Assembly: GCA_933822405.4 (NCBI GenBank)
Contig: CAKOGP040000147.1
Span: 27,600 to 91,599 of the forward strand
From: Cylindrotheca closterium
Taxonomy: Eukaryota; Bacillariophyta; Bacillariophyceae; Bacillariales; Bacillariaceae
Direction: 5' to 3'
Length of the DNA: 64,000 nucleotides
Shown: positions 9,081-20,300 of the stretch, in pieces
How positions within the stretch are numbered: the first letter of the stretch is position 1
Layout: each line of letters starts with the position of its first letter
Made by a program: the position numbers and the translations under genes
Notes under the pieces: model-generated
Told to the model about the DNA's origin: nothing
Databases searched by the model: none
What the model saw: only the letters and a program-made list of their open reading frames with translations

Positions 9081-9300
9081 TATCGGTATCAGTGAATTTG
9101 TGAGAGCATCATGGCAAAATCCAAAGGAAGTCGTGATGGCATCGTATCTTGTATTCACTCCCGAAGTGAAGTTCTTGGAGCTAGTCGTTAAGAGGTTTAT
9201 TGTTTGGAAATGGAAGCGGATCTTTTGCGATGTTCCAGGAGTCAGTCGTATTGCGCGCCCTTTCGTCAACCGGTGATGAGAACAGGGAGGAAGACTACGG

Positions 9301-9432
9301 GTACCAGGTCACTCTGTAGTTGTCGTGTTTAAGTCGCATGACAGACGCTGTCTGTACTTCGTTTGTCCGTAACAGTGTTAACTAAAAAAGTCTCAAAACA
9401 CGATTACTACAGAGTGGGTACCAGGTACCGTA
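9301..9432. repeat. imperfect inverted repeat upstream of the macrodomain-sirtuin gene
   Basis: Left arm about 9299-9335 (GGTACCAGGTCACTCTGTAG...GTCGTGTTT) and right arm about 9392-9432, its complement (AACACGATTACTACAGAGTG then GGTACCAGGTACC), with about 60 bases between. The arms differ at a few positions. It could be a small MITE-like element or a cruciform; no target duplication identified. Confidence 0.5.
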
Positions 9433-9547
9433 ATGTACCTTCGATGAGGAAGTCTTTGATGTTCGTCCGATAATTTCCGTTTGCAACACAATTCGGACAC
9501 AAAATAGAAACTCTCCAAGTACAGCAGTATTTCCAAAACCACAACAC

Positions 9548-11452
9548 ATGAACCTAAAAAATCCCCAAACACTCCAAGCAACACTTTGTGCTGTCTTCCG
9601 TGATGACGATGGTTACGATGCCTCTCAGACTATCAACTCCTTGAAACAAGACTCTCCAGAGACCTACCGTCAACTGTTGGGCGATGTTCTCATCGCTTCT
9701 AATGTCAGCTGGCGTCAGCAAACTTTGAACTTGATTGATGCGATTTGGAAGGAAGAAGCAGAGACTCGCACTAACATTCCAGTTCAAGATGTGATGAAGC
9801 ACCCTTGCGCTGCTACTGTTGGGTCGACCAAGATCTCTGTATGGAAGGGTGATATCACCAAGCTTGAAGGAAAGAACCTGGCGATTGTGAATGCCGCCAA
9901 CGATCAAGGACTAGGTTGTTTTGTTCCTCAGTATCGATGCATTGACAATGTGATTCATCGAGAAGCCGGTCCAAGACTTCGCATGGAATGTCAGAAAGAA
10001 ACGAATCATCGTAGAACATCACTGTCGACTGGAACTCCTCCAATTGTAACTGCTGGATATCACTTGCCAAGCGGTCATGTGATTCATGCCACAGGTCCAA
10101 AAGTGCTAAAGAATAATGTCGATGGACTGACCAGTAAGGATCGAGAAGACTTGAAAATAACCTACGAACTTGTCTTGGAAACAGGCTCCAAGACTGATGG
10201 GATTGGTAGTGTTGCTTTCCCTTATATCTCTACCGGTACCTTTGGATCCACAAGAAGATGCCACTGAAATAGCATTGTCGACAGTTCGGCACTGGTTGGA
10301 GAAGCACCCAGAGTCTAGACTTGATCAAGTCGTCTTCAATGTGTTTACCAATGCGGATTGGGATCTATATCCAAAACATTTTCCAGTTTTTTCTACTTCA
10401 GCTGCAGATATCACCACTACACCAAGCCTTCGCGACAGAACCATTGATCTCGCAAAGCAATGGATCGAGGATGCGGATGCCGTATTGATTTGTTCTGGTG
10501 CTGGCATGAGTGTCAAGGAAGGCGAAATGGTCTACACAAATCCCGATGATTTCACTAGAGCCTACCCTTGGTTCCTAAATGGGGCTACAAGACCAGCTAC
10601 GAATGTATGGGGCTATCAAGAGATCGAGACGTTCCTCCAACAGCCAAGTGGGCTCTGAACGCAAAGCATATGGACAACATGCGCTGGAATTTTACTCCGA
10701 ATGAAGGCTACGACCAGTTGTTGAAGCTTGTGGGACAGAAGGACTACTTTGTTCTCACTTCCAATGTGGATGCTTGCTTTGAACGCAGTGGTTTCGATGC
10801 TTCCAAGATCTACACTCCGCAAGGCGAATGGACCTGGTTGCAATGCCTCGATACATGCCAGCCAGATTCAGTGTTTGATTCGCGCCCATATATTGATAAA
10901 ATACTTCCACACTTCAGCGAAGATGGTATGATCCCTTAAGAGCTCATTCCAAAGTGCCCCCGTTGCAACAGTGACATGTTTGGTAATGTGCGAGGCGGAG
11001 GCTGGTTTCTCCATCACAAATATGCCCATCAGGCTGAGAGGATCCAACAATGGATGCAGGCAAAGATTGATGGTGGCATCGATCAACCGATAGTTGCCAT
11101 TGTCGAGATTGGCGCAGGCTTCAATACTCCCACTGTGACCCGCTTCCCCGTCGAATCATTTGCGCGGGAGCTTGGCGATCGAGCAAGATTCATCCGAATT
11201 AACCCAACCGAGCCGGAAGTACCAGAAGATCTTACAGCTGTTTCACTGGAAGAAGGATGGCAGGTACTGTTGGACGTTGCCAAGAGCAGCGGCGTTCAGA
11301 TCAAGGGATCAAAGGAAGCAGACGAGCGTAATATCAAAAATGATTTGAAGCATTCCAGTCTCCTTGTCCCCAAGGCAACAAGCTTGAGCTGTCGGCGATA
11401 TTTTGGCCACTTCGACTGGAGACGCTTTCTTGATCAGCTCCGAAGGGATTAG
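9548..11452 (+). pseudogene. macrodomain-sirtuin (SirTM-like) fusion gene with three lesions
   Basis: Seen: 9548-10267 holds an N-terminal helical region and a macrodomain: WKGDITKLEGKNLAIVNAAN, then GYHLPSGHVIHATGP and AFPYISTGTFG. The frame is lost near 10246 and resumes (PQEDATEIALSTVRHWLEKH) in the frame ending 10658. That frame carries the sirtuin start VLICSGAGMSVKEGEMVYTN. Near 10573 one base is missing (AYPWF then PKWGYKTSYECMG) and the frame moves again. TAA at 10937-10939 interrupts GMIP/ELIPKCPRCNSDMFGN. The rest runs to 11452 (IVEIGAGFNTPTVTRFP). Known: macrodomain-linked sirtuins (SirTM) act on protein mono-ADP-ribosylation, with the macrodomain as eraser. Two frameshifts plus a stop suggest a pseudogene, or an uncorrected assembly. 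Confidence 0.85.
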
Positions 11453-11644
11453 GATAAAACAATTTACTATTTACTATAACCACATGTAATTAATTAACAG
11501 CACTATTATACCACATACACACAGTTTGTCTTCGTAGAATCTCTTTCTGTCTTTTTGTGATGGTCGTCGCCTCTTCAAGATTGACGAATACGCCAATTTG
11601 CAGCAACAAAATTAGTCTCTCTTTCTGCTACTTTGGCAGTCTTG

Positions 11645-12355
11645 TTACTCCTTGTCTGCAGGCCAAAACTTTATCCCCACTGAATTGTAAGATCTTTCTA
11701 AACGTTCAACACCTTCTGGGTCTGTTTTCATCAATGCTTCCTTTGCCTCCCGTTTCCCGGCTATTCCCTCCTTGACCATTGCTGCTGTTCGCTCTTTGGG
11801 TCGGACAAAGAATCCTGACGATTGAAGACCGCCATCAATCTCTCTCTTCTCATCCCACAAGACTTTGACAGTGTTGCCTGTTTGAATTTGTCCGCCTACC
11901 AAGACTTCACAGGAGACACCGGCCACGTCAAAAATCGCCTCCATTAGCCCTGGGATATTATTTTTGCGTTCATTGTACATGCATGGTACGCAATTCCGAT
12001 GTGCTACTACTTGACAGTTGTCCCCTAGTCGAATAACATGTCCAATTGAACGAAGCAGCTCCTCTCCTGATATTCCTTGGAGGACAACATTTCGTCGCAA
12101 ATTGCCAATGTCTGGGCATGTCATACCTTGTTCCCGAAGAGTGCTATTGACAGAATCAGCTGATATCAAAGTGATTTGTCGACCAGCTTCTTTTTCTCCT
12201 TTTCGCAAACTGGATCCTCTCAGACAAGAGTACGTCCCAGTGGAGGAACAATAGCGATCGCCTTCAATCCCACATCCTTCAATCAGTATGGCTTCCTCCA
12301 ATGATTGCATGGGTGCTGAACCCTCAGTGGCAATGAAAATTCCTTGAATAGACAT
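11645..12355 (-). CDS. MOSC-domain protein
   Basis: 236 residues from the ATG at 12355 (MSIQGIFIATEGSAPMQSL); the frame extends upstream to 12484 without a better motif. MOSC features in order: IEGCGIEGDRYC, GRQITLISADSVNSTL, LRRNVVLQGI, IRLGD, then Cys-containing HRNCVPCMYNERK, where the molybdenum-cofactor sulfurase C-terminal family keeps its conserved Cys. C-terminal GNTVKVLWDE. Known role of the family: binding pterin-based molybdenum cofactor or sulfur carrying. A stand-alone domain of this size resembles the bacterial YiiM/YuaD type. No plastid leader is evident. Confidence 0.8.
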   Translation of the reverse strand: MSIQGIFIATEGSAPMQSLEEAILIEGCGIEGDRYCSSTGTYSCLRGSSLRKGEKEAGRQITLISADSVNSTLREQGMTCPDIGNLRRNVVLQGISGEELLRSIGHVIRLGDNCQVVAHRNCVPCMYNERKNNIPGLMEAIFDVAGVSCEVLVGGQIQTGNTVKVLWDEKREIDGGLQSSGFFVRPKERTAAMVKEGIAGKREAKEALMKTDPEGVERLERSYNSVGIKFWPADKE

Positions 12356-12762
12356 GAATCGTCGGTTGATACTTGTCTTCTTGTATGTCCAATGACAAAA
12401 TAGATGAAAAAAAGAGTTCTGAAAAATTGGTTTGAATCGGACGAGTCGTAGATTTGCTTTCGTGCCAGCTCCATCCCCTACCATGGGGGATTATTACGAG
12501 GCCAAAAAGTCTTACGAGGGACGTTAGTAGTGTGAATGCGAATGTGTTTGCAGTTGCATAGTGTTTGCAGAACTAACTTTGCTGCACTGTTTTTTTTTTC
12601 AGCCGTGTCTTCCATACGCAGCGTTAGTGTATTTTTTCTGCTATGCATGAACGATCATCTAATATTCGACATATATAAACGCCTGGTCGACAGAATGGGA
12701 AATAATAGACACCAGTTTTCTATTATTTCTATTTCGAACATGATGATCATGGTTGCCCTTTC

Positions 12763-13368
12763 TTAGCTCGACTGTTTGGCCAAGGCAGCCATGGCTCGTT
12801 TCATTGCATTAGCAAATGCAGCCCGTTCTGACATGGGGATTTTGGTTTGACTGTTGCTTTCCATTGCAGCTGCCATGGTTTCTAGAGTATTGGTAGCAAT
12901 CTGAACAAGGGCAACTTCGGGAGATAAGGAACTGCCACTTGAGGCACCAGTCGTTGATGACGTAGCTGACGCCATTACTGAAACTGGAGAAGATGATGGT
13001 ACTGACTGATTTTGCTGCTGGGGCATGGTGGTAGCGTTGCGTGCAAATACTCCCATTTGCTTAGCTTGCAAGTCTCGTTCCCTTTGCCGACTCGCCCAAA
13101 AGTCGGGGACATTCGAAGAGGAGACAGAAGTACCAGAAGCTTCATTCGTTGTAGATGTATTGGACTGCTCTACTTCCTTGGCTTCTTTCAGACGTTCCAT
13201 CTCACTGAGATAATATTCGCGCACTTGATCGGTCGACTTGTAAGTTGCACTCGCTGCTCCATCATAAGAATTCTTGCTGGCAAATTTGGTAGCAGCTGCT
13301 CCACCAAGTTTCATGTCTTTTTCAGACATTGTGTTGTGTCGATCACCCCATCCGATTGGTAGGCTCAT
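12763..13368 (-). CDS. low-complexity Ser/Ala-rich protein, unknown
   Basis: 201 residues from the ATG at 13368. The N-terminus is SLPIGWGDRHNTMSEKDMKL, followed by a charged helical stretch STDQVREYYLSEMERLKEAK. Then a Ser/Thr/Asn-rich linker, PDFWASRQRERDLQAKQMG, a Gln/Ser/Ala low-complexity region, and an Ala/Met-rich C-terminal helix ERAAFANAMKRAMAALAKQ. No signal peptide, no membrane segment, no family I recognise. Composition suggests a soluble, partly disordered protein. The intact frame and ATG support it as real. Confidence 0.55.
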   Translation of the reverse strand: MSLPIGWGDRHNTMSEKDMKLGGAAATKFASKNSYDGAASATYKSTDQVREYYLSEMERLKEAKEVEQSNTSTTNEASGTSVSSSNVPDFWASRQRERDLQAKQMGVFARNATTMPQQQNQSVPSSSPVSVMASATSSTTGASSGSSLSPEVALVQIATNTLETMAAAMESNSQTKIPMSERAAFANAMKRAMAALAKQSS

Positions 13369-13910
13369 TTTATCCAGTGATTGTCAAGACGGTTGTATAG
13401 TGATTTATGTTATGACTATGATGATGATGAAGACATATTTTATTACGACGATGTTATATTGATGAGTGCGTTTATTATTTGTGGTGGCTGTGACATCATC
13501 ATTGTGACGGGTCGAATGATTCGATGGGCTGAAATAGGTTTCTCTTTTTACTCCCTCTTTCAAAACAATGCAATTCATAGTACGAAAGGTATGGTACTCG
13601 ATGATTCTTCGCGCAGAAGGAAGGAGTTCGACTAGACCCCATCATGGTATTGGGCGCTGTCGATACTAGATTGAAAGCGAGGACAATATTACACCACTCT
13701 AGGAGCTTGTGCCAAACTCCCAGCCAGCCACGACACTCATATCATGGTGGTACTACGTACTAACTGACAGAGACAATAGCGAAAGATGAAGACAACTTCT
13801 AATATTCACAATACATTTAGCTCCTCCTCAATCAGGCACCGAGGTGAAGGCAAGGAAGTTGCATTTCTCGGTTCTTATTCGACTTCGTTAAACAGAATCA
13901 ATCGATTCAC

Positions 13911-15754
13911 TTATGAGCAAGAAGTACAGCAGCCGCAGATAAACTCTGTGGAGTCGCAACTGGAGGTCAAGGTAGGCAAACCAAGGTCACAAAGACCAGC
14001 TGGAATGCTTCCCGAAAGCGTATTCCCGTCCAACGTCAAAGATCCTAATAAGCGAAAGACAAAGAATTAGAAACCAGAGTGGAAGAATACACAGCTGACG
14101 GTTGGCAATACTTACGCAGATCCAACAGGCCGCCGAACGAGTTTGGAACAGTACCCGTGAAAGAGTTATCGGCCAAGAGTAAGTTACTCAAATTGCTAAG
14201 GTCTCCAAGGCCCGCAGGAAGAGGGCCGTTCAAGGCCAAGCCACTCAAATCTAGAACCGCTAGGTTACTCAAACCCAAAAATTCGTTGGGCAAGAATCCA
14301 GTAACCTCGCCACTAGTCAACTTGAACTCTTCCAGCTCTGTCAACAAAGTGATGGCTGGAGGCAGGGTTCCCGCGGTGGCTCCTCCAGTGAAACCGACGG
14401 AAAAGTCAATGCTTGTCACTCGTCCACCTTCATTACAAGCGACGCCAGCCCAGGCACAGACATCTCCAGCGAGCCAGTTCTCCGCAAAGCAATTTTCGGA
14501 CTCCAAGCCACAGCTTGTCCAGGATTCTCCATTCAAGGAAAAGTACATTGCAGTGAGAGCATAACGATCACCAAGTTCGTCTTCATCTTCCACAGGACCT
14601 TGGAAAATGTATGGGTCGTTACTGGCCATGTGATCAGCAGCCTTGTATTCGGCGCTGTTGGTATCTTCGAACGGGGCTTCCCCAAATCGTGGAAAGAGGA
14701 AGGTATTCAAAAATTGTCCCAAGTTGACTTCCGTCGGTGCTTCAGTGGGTCCTGAAACAAAAGGAGCTGGTGTTGCTCCGGGCGCAGCGGGGGCGGATGT
14801 AGGACTTGTAGGTGCGGTGGGACTTGTTGGCTCCGAGGGACTTGTTGGTGTGGTTGGAGTGGTAGGAGTGGTAGGCGTAGTTGGAGATGAGGCTTGTGGA
14901 GCCGGTGTGGGGGTTGGACCAACGTTGCTGCCGCCATCATTGCCACGGCTGACCTGGGTAGCTTGGAGGGACGTCCCGCCGCCTCCATCCATTAGATCGA
15001 TGGGAGCCGCAATGGCAGCAGCGAGAACGGCAAAAAAGAGCAAGCAACAGAAGAAAGTGACAAAAGGATTGGTTCCATCGTCTTCCTTGGGTTTCCTCGG
15101 AGCGGCCGTGAATTGAACTCCACGCTCCAAGTCTCTGTCGGCCTCCAAGTCTCTGTCGGCGGCCCCATCTGGTGATGCACGGTCCCCATCCTTGGATTCT
15201 CCATCTTCATCGATAGTTTCGACATGGGTGCCAGCTGGGGTTCCAACGGGAGACGCTGTCTCTTGTCCCGCAGCTTCGCTTTCGGTATGTTCTTCGATTG
15301 TAGGCAAGCCTTCGTCCACAATTTCCTCGTGAACGCTGTCGTCGAGGACTTCTTCTTCCACCATCCCATCGTCGGAACCAGAGCCGGAGCCAGAATCAGA
15401 ATCGTCATCATCCGAGCCGGTGTCATCATTTGATTCTTCGTTTTTATCCTCTCCTGACTCTTCCGGCTTTTCATCGTCACCAGATTCCTCCTTTTCTTCA
15501 GTGTCATCGCCGTCAGAACCAGTGGTGGGACCAGCGTCGGAACCGGTGTCGGACCCGGTATCGGACCCAGTACCAGAACCAGAGCCCGAACCAGCGCCAG
15601 AACCAGTATCTGACCCAGTGTCGGAACCAGTCCCAGAATCAGTGGTAGTATCCTCGTTGGTTCCAGAATCGGTTCCAGATTCGGTTGTAGTGTCCTCGTT
15701 GGTGTCGGCGTTCGAACTAGTGTCCGAATCGGAATCGCTGCTGCTGTCTGGCAT
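13911..15754 (-). CDS. acidic type II membrane LRR protein
   Basis: Two exons: 15754-14116 and 14044-13911. The donor GTAAGT interrupts LLDLR and the acceptor TTATTAG restores SLTLDGNTLSGSIPAGLCDL. About 590 residues. Residues 1-210 are Ser/Asp/Gly/Thr/Glu low complexity with TGSDTGSD repeats. Then one membrane segment (NPFVTFFCCLLFFAVLAAAI), a Pro/Thr-rich stalk of TPTTPT units, and an LRR N-cap (SLNGESWTSCGLESENCFAE, CAWAGVACNEGGRVTSI). Plant-type LRRs follow (LAVLDLSGLALNGPLPAGLG). The second exon ends with a Cys-rich tail ICGCCTSCS. With no cleavable signal, an inside N-terminus and extracellular LRRs are inferred. Ligand and partners unknown. The second exon is invisible to a simple ORF scan because the intron supplies a stop. 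Confidence 0.85.
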
Positions 15755-16211
15755 TGTTGTATTTCTCTTTTCTTATTGTCAAGCTGCAATGGAAAGCAAA
15801 TGTGTGACTTTTTGATTTGTGACTTCCTGCTTTATCTCCTTTGACAAGATTGAGGTTTTTGGTTTTGTGTTGTCGACCCAAATCTTTTTTGGTGTGGCAC
15901 GCTCATGTTGTCACCATCGTACTTAGCGATGTGACATGCATTCGCACAGTTTGTTAAGGCTTTTTCCGAAACAATTTGGTCGCCAGCAATGCTTCTTTTT
16001 GGTGAGTTCCGAGTTCACGAATAATGCAGTCGACCCAGACGAGTGACAGAGATTCGCAGTCGACCAAAAACTCATCTATGATCCAAAAATTCCAACCGCA
16101 CGTTTTCTCTTTGACAAAATGATGACACCAAATTGAGGAAAACCTCACATCATCTGAGTCCTCGCCATTTGCAGCATCACAAACGCAACAAAAGACTCTC
16201 AAGAGAAGGAA
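15755..16211. other. divergent intergenic region
   Basis: Lies between the LRR gene (minus) and the TLC gene (plus), so both promoters should be here. No motif stands out. Confidence 0.4.
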
Positions 16212-17141
16212 ATGATGAAAAAGACTGGAGGAATGCTGAAACTCTTACTTTCCTGCTACCGTAGTCTTCCCAAAGTCATCCAAATTGGCAAGCTCGATTT
16301 CACTTTTACATTTGTCAGTTTTGCCGCCCTATCAGTGATCCGTACTATCTTCTTTCAACTTCTCACCGCCTACTATGGCTGGCCAATTCGATCCAAAATG
16401 ACCACGGACGCTGCTGCGTCTTTGGCGTCCATTGTGCATTCGATTGTCCTCTGCTGGTTGCTGACGGAATGGTTCTGGAAACTAGGTTTTAGGGCCTACT
16501 TTCCCTCGGGGAAACTGAGTGATCACAATTCAGATATGAAAGATTCCGCCGTAGCATGTCTTCAAGTTTGTACTGGTTACATGCTGTTTGATGCACTTTG
16601 GCTAATCGGAAACTCCTATCAACTGAATATCCTACCCTTGACAGAATTTGAAACACTTGTCTTGGCCCACCATGTACTGACAAGTTTCTACATGATTTCT
16701 TGCCGCGTTATTGGAGCTGGTCACATTTCGGCCATGATTCTAATGCTGACAGGGGAAATTAGCAATCCGCTCATGAATGGAATGTTTGTGACGAGGTTTG
16801 CAATCCAATTGGAGTGCTGCAAGCATTCGGAATTCATTGTCATGCTACACTCTCTGCTGGAACCTTCTTTTGCAGTAGTCTACATTATATTTCGAACTAC
16901 CATTGGCCCAGCTTGTGCGATCCATCTGGCTTGGGATGTATTGTGTACCAAACAGGGTCGGCAGAACATCCCATTGCTTCTCAGTGTGTTCTGGGTGATC
17001 ATGGTGATCGGTGTATTGGTTGGCAGTGGACCGTTCATCGGGGAGGCAATCGAGATGTTGCAAGATGGCTGGAAATTGAAATATACACCGGACTATGACT
17101 ATGGCGACCGGTATAGGATACATGGTGGGGATGAACTTTAA
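16212..17141 (+). CDS. TLC-domain (TRAM/LAG1/CLN8) multi-pass membrane protein
   Basis: 309 residues, intact, ATG at 16212. Six or seven hydrophobic segments, starting FTFVSFAALSVIRTIFF and ASLASIVHSIVLCWLLTEWF. The TLC signature is around LVLAHHVLTSFYMISCRVIG and LMLTGEISNPLMNGM: the paired His and the E-x-S/T-P-x-x-N motif typical of TMEM56/FAM57-like TLC proteins. Known members act in ceramide synthesis or lipid handling in the endoplasmic reticulum. The ceramide synthase HHxxxDG/HD box is not present, so I place it with the TMEM56-like branch and not with LAG1. C-terminal tail Tyr/Asp-rich (YTPDYDYGDRYR). Confidence 0.8.
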   Translation: MMKKTGGMLKLLLSCYRSLPKVIQIGKLDFTFTFVSFAALSVIRTIFFQLLTAYYGWPIRSKMTTDAAASLASIVHSIVLCWLLTEWFWKLGFRAYFPSGKLSDHNSDMKDSAVACLQVCTGYMLFDALWLIGNSYQLNILPLTEFETLVLAHHVLTSFYMISCRVIGAGHISAMILMLTGEISNPLMNGMFVTRFAIQLECCKHSEFIVMLHSLLEPSFAVVYIIFRTTIGPACAIHLAWDVLCTKQGRQNIPLLLSVFWVIMVIGVLVGSGPFIGEAIEMLQDGWKLKYTPDYDYGDRYRIHGGDEL

Positions 17142-17304
17142 AATTGATTTTTTGAAAACATTCATCTAGTCGTATTCGTGAACATGTATTATTCCAACCT
17201 ATGTTGAGATGGTACCATCAAATCTTGACGTGTTGCCAATCATAAAAGTCGATCACAGTAATAGTTGACAATAAAAATGAAATCGTCGTAATAGGTGTGC
17301 GTTC

Positions 17305-20300
17305 TTAGTAGTCAGACGCATCATAACGATAATCCTCATCAAGACCTCGGTAATAGCTGGAAGAGCTGTTTGTATCACTGTTGTCGGAGTTGGAAGAGTA
17401 TGAGTCTTTTATGTCCCTACCACAAAATTCAATGATCGCTGGAATGCTAAACAATGCCCCACACCCAAAACGACAAGCACTCCGAACTACCGGGCCTTCG
17501 CCATAAGTGTTTGCGAAAGATAACATAGCCATTTTCCAAAGCCACATCTCAAGAAGAGAGATTTTCTCGGCATTTTCATACCCTTCTTGAGCAGTACACA
17601 GACTTCTCAGTCGTTCCAATTTTTCTTCCCCACTCCATTCGGAAAACAATGCGGCGATCCTCGACGTCATGTCGTTCCTAGCGACCTCGTTGGCTCGAAC
17701 GAAAGACCGATTCAAGGTCCATGCTTCAATGGTGACCTTCATCAAGTTCTTTGACTGTGTCGTACAGCTCGATACCAAATAGTCCAAAGCGCGCTTCCCG
17801 CGACTGTCTTTCATTCCAATCACGGCCGATGGATAAGCATCTAGTAAAACTTTCAGCAGATCTAGCCTTGGTGTTGCTGACGATAATAGAACATGAAGCG
17901 GTGTCATGCCGAATGAATCCACCAGGTTGCTGTAACCGTGCTGTTGGGAAGTATCCTCCACCTTGCTGTACTCAGCTTCCTCGCGGAGCTCCTCCACTGT
18001 AGTCACCGAGGCATACAGGCATTTCCTGTGGACTGGATGCTCTTGCCAACGTAACGTTGTGAGATGTCCTATTTCGGCAGCGCCCCGTTGCTCTTCTAAC
18101 CGGTCGCAACCAAAAAAGGAGCCATCTGTGCTCTGTGAAGGGATTGAGATGTTTGCGAGTGACCTGCAGTTCCCGAACGAGTCCAAGGAAATACTCATTG
18201 CTCTTTGATATGGAAACTCAACAGACACCAATCCAGAGCAACCCCAGAACGTCGCATACCCAATCGTCTCAATTGATTGAGGGAGAGATATTGCTCGCAG
18301 TCGCATACAACTCTTGAAAACGGAGTCTTCGAGAGTCAACAACCGAGGAGACAGCTTCACATCTGAAAGAGACTTGCACTTTCTGAAGCAACAGTGTCCG
18401 ATGGCTACTACTGTAGAGGGAATCTCAATTCCATGCAAAGCTGTACAATCCTCAAAAGCAGAATACCCGACCCTTCTTAGCCCTTCCTTCAGACTCACTT
18501 TCTCCAAAGAAAAGCATTTTTTGAAGGAGGACGACTCGATTATTTCCACGGAGGAAGGAGCATTGAGCACCTTGATAGAGTTGCAATGTGAAAAAGCTTC
18601 CTGGTGAATTTCCTTGAGCCCTTCTTTCAAGTCGAGTTTCATCAAGGAAATACACCCTTGAAACGAATTGCGTCCAATCACTTGAACTGATGACGGAATA
18701 CTGATATTTTGGAGCGACACACAGCTGACAAAAGCACCATGTCCAATCTCTTTCAAGCCTTCCTTCAGATTCAAACCTGTCAGACAATCGCACCGACTGA
18801 AAGCCATAGATCCAACAGTGCCCACCGAGGCCGGAATATCGACATCCTTTAAAGATCTACAGTCTGAAAACGCTCCATCTCCGATAAGCTCCACCGATGA
18901 CGGCATATTTATGTCCTTCAATGAAGAACACTCTGCAAAGCTTCCCTCTTCAATTCTCCTCAAACCTTTGATGAAATCCAAATCAACCAAAAAGTGGCAG
19001 CGAACGAAAGCATGAGCTTCGATAGCCCCTACAATCGATGCAGTCTTCACACGTTGCAAAGCAAAGCAGTTTTTGAAGGCACACTCACCGATAGTTTTTT
19101 GTCTTCCCATCAGCTCTACTTCGCCTAAATCTGCACATCCAGAGAAAGCGCCCGATTCGATAATCTCCACAGTCGCCGGGACCTTGACTTTTGTCAAGCT
19201 TTTACATCCTGCAAAGGCGTAAGCTCTGATCGTCAGCTCTGATCGTCTTCAGTCCTTCCTTGAGATCCAGCCCCAATAAAGATGCGCAGTCTTCGAATGC
19301 AAAGTCTCCGATCTCTTGAACTGACGAGGGCGTCTTGACGTATTCTAGCGACAAAGACTGCTGAAAAGATCTCTGTCCAATATTCTTGAGTCCCTCCTTC
19401 AATTTTAACGCAGTCAAGGATAGAGCCTCACTAAACGCGCCGTTCTCAATCGTTTCCACTGATGACGGTATATTGAGCTGGTCCAAGGAGAAGCATTTCT
19501 CAAACGCCCATTGCCCAATCTGTTTGAGCCCTCTTTCAAGGTGGAGGTGAGTCAAAGATGTGCATCTGCTAAATGCATAGTCTTCAATTACTCTCACAGT
19601 ACGGGCTATCTTGACTCGTTTCAGGGAGATGCAATTTGCAAAAGAGTAGGCTCCAACTGCCTTCAAACAGTTTTCGAGATACAATTCCACCAAAGATGCA
19701 CAATTGATGAATGTGTTACTTTTGATTGTCATCAAAGATGAGCAGATGCTCACTATTTCCAAAGACCGACAATATGCGAAAGCATGCTGTCCTAAAGTTT
19801 TCAATCCTAGTCCCAAATCCATCGCCGACAACGATTTGCATCCGTAGAATGCGTTGTCTCCAACTTCCTCTACAGATGTTGGGATCGCAGTTTCGTACAA
19901 GCGCAGGCAATGCGAGAAGGCGAAATGACCTATTCTTCTTAGGCCTCTCGCCAACTGTAACTCTACTAACGAAACGCACTCCGTAAATGCTGCATCCTCA
20001 ATTGTTTCAACAGTGGATGAGATCTTGATTTCTTTTAGCGAAAAACAGAATGCAAAGGCAAAATTGTCGATCTTCTTTATCCCCTCTGTAGATGAACTTC
20101 CGTCAACGAAACACAACGACTGAAGGCACTTTGCCGAATGGTATTTATAGTGCACGGAATTGTGACTCCTTTCAATGACCAACAATATTCAAACGAACCT
20201 TGCCCAATCCTCTGCAGGCCCTCTTGCAGGTGAATCTCCGCCAAACAATGGCATCCATTAAATGCATTGTCACCAATGACTTCCAAAGAAGACGATATTT

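Noticed and set aside
13786..14070. 94-codon plus frame
   Set aside because: Antisense to the terminal exon of the LRR gene, which has a phase-consistent splice and LRR content.
14643..15815. Long plus-strand frames (14643-15116, 15420-15815) rich in Val/Gly or Pro/Ser
   Set aside because: They are antisense to the Pro/Thr stalk and the Ser/Asp repeats of the minus-strand LRR gene; low-complexity codons leave the opposite strand open.
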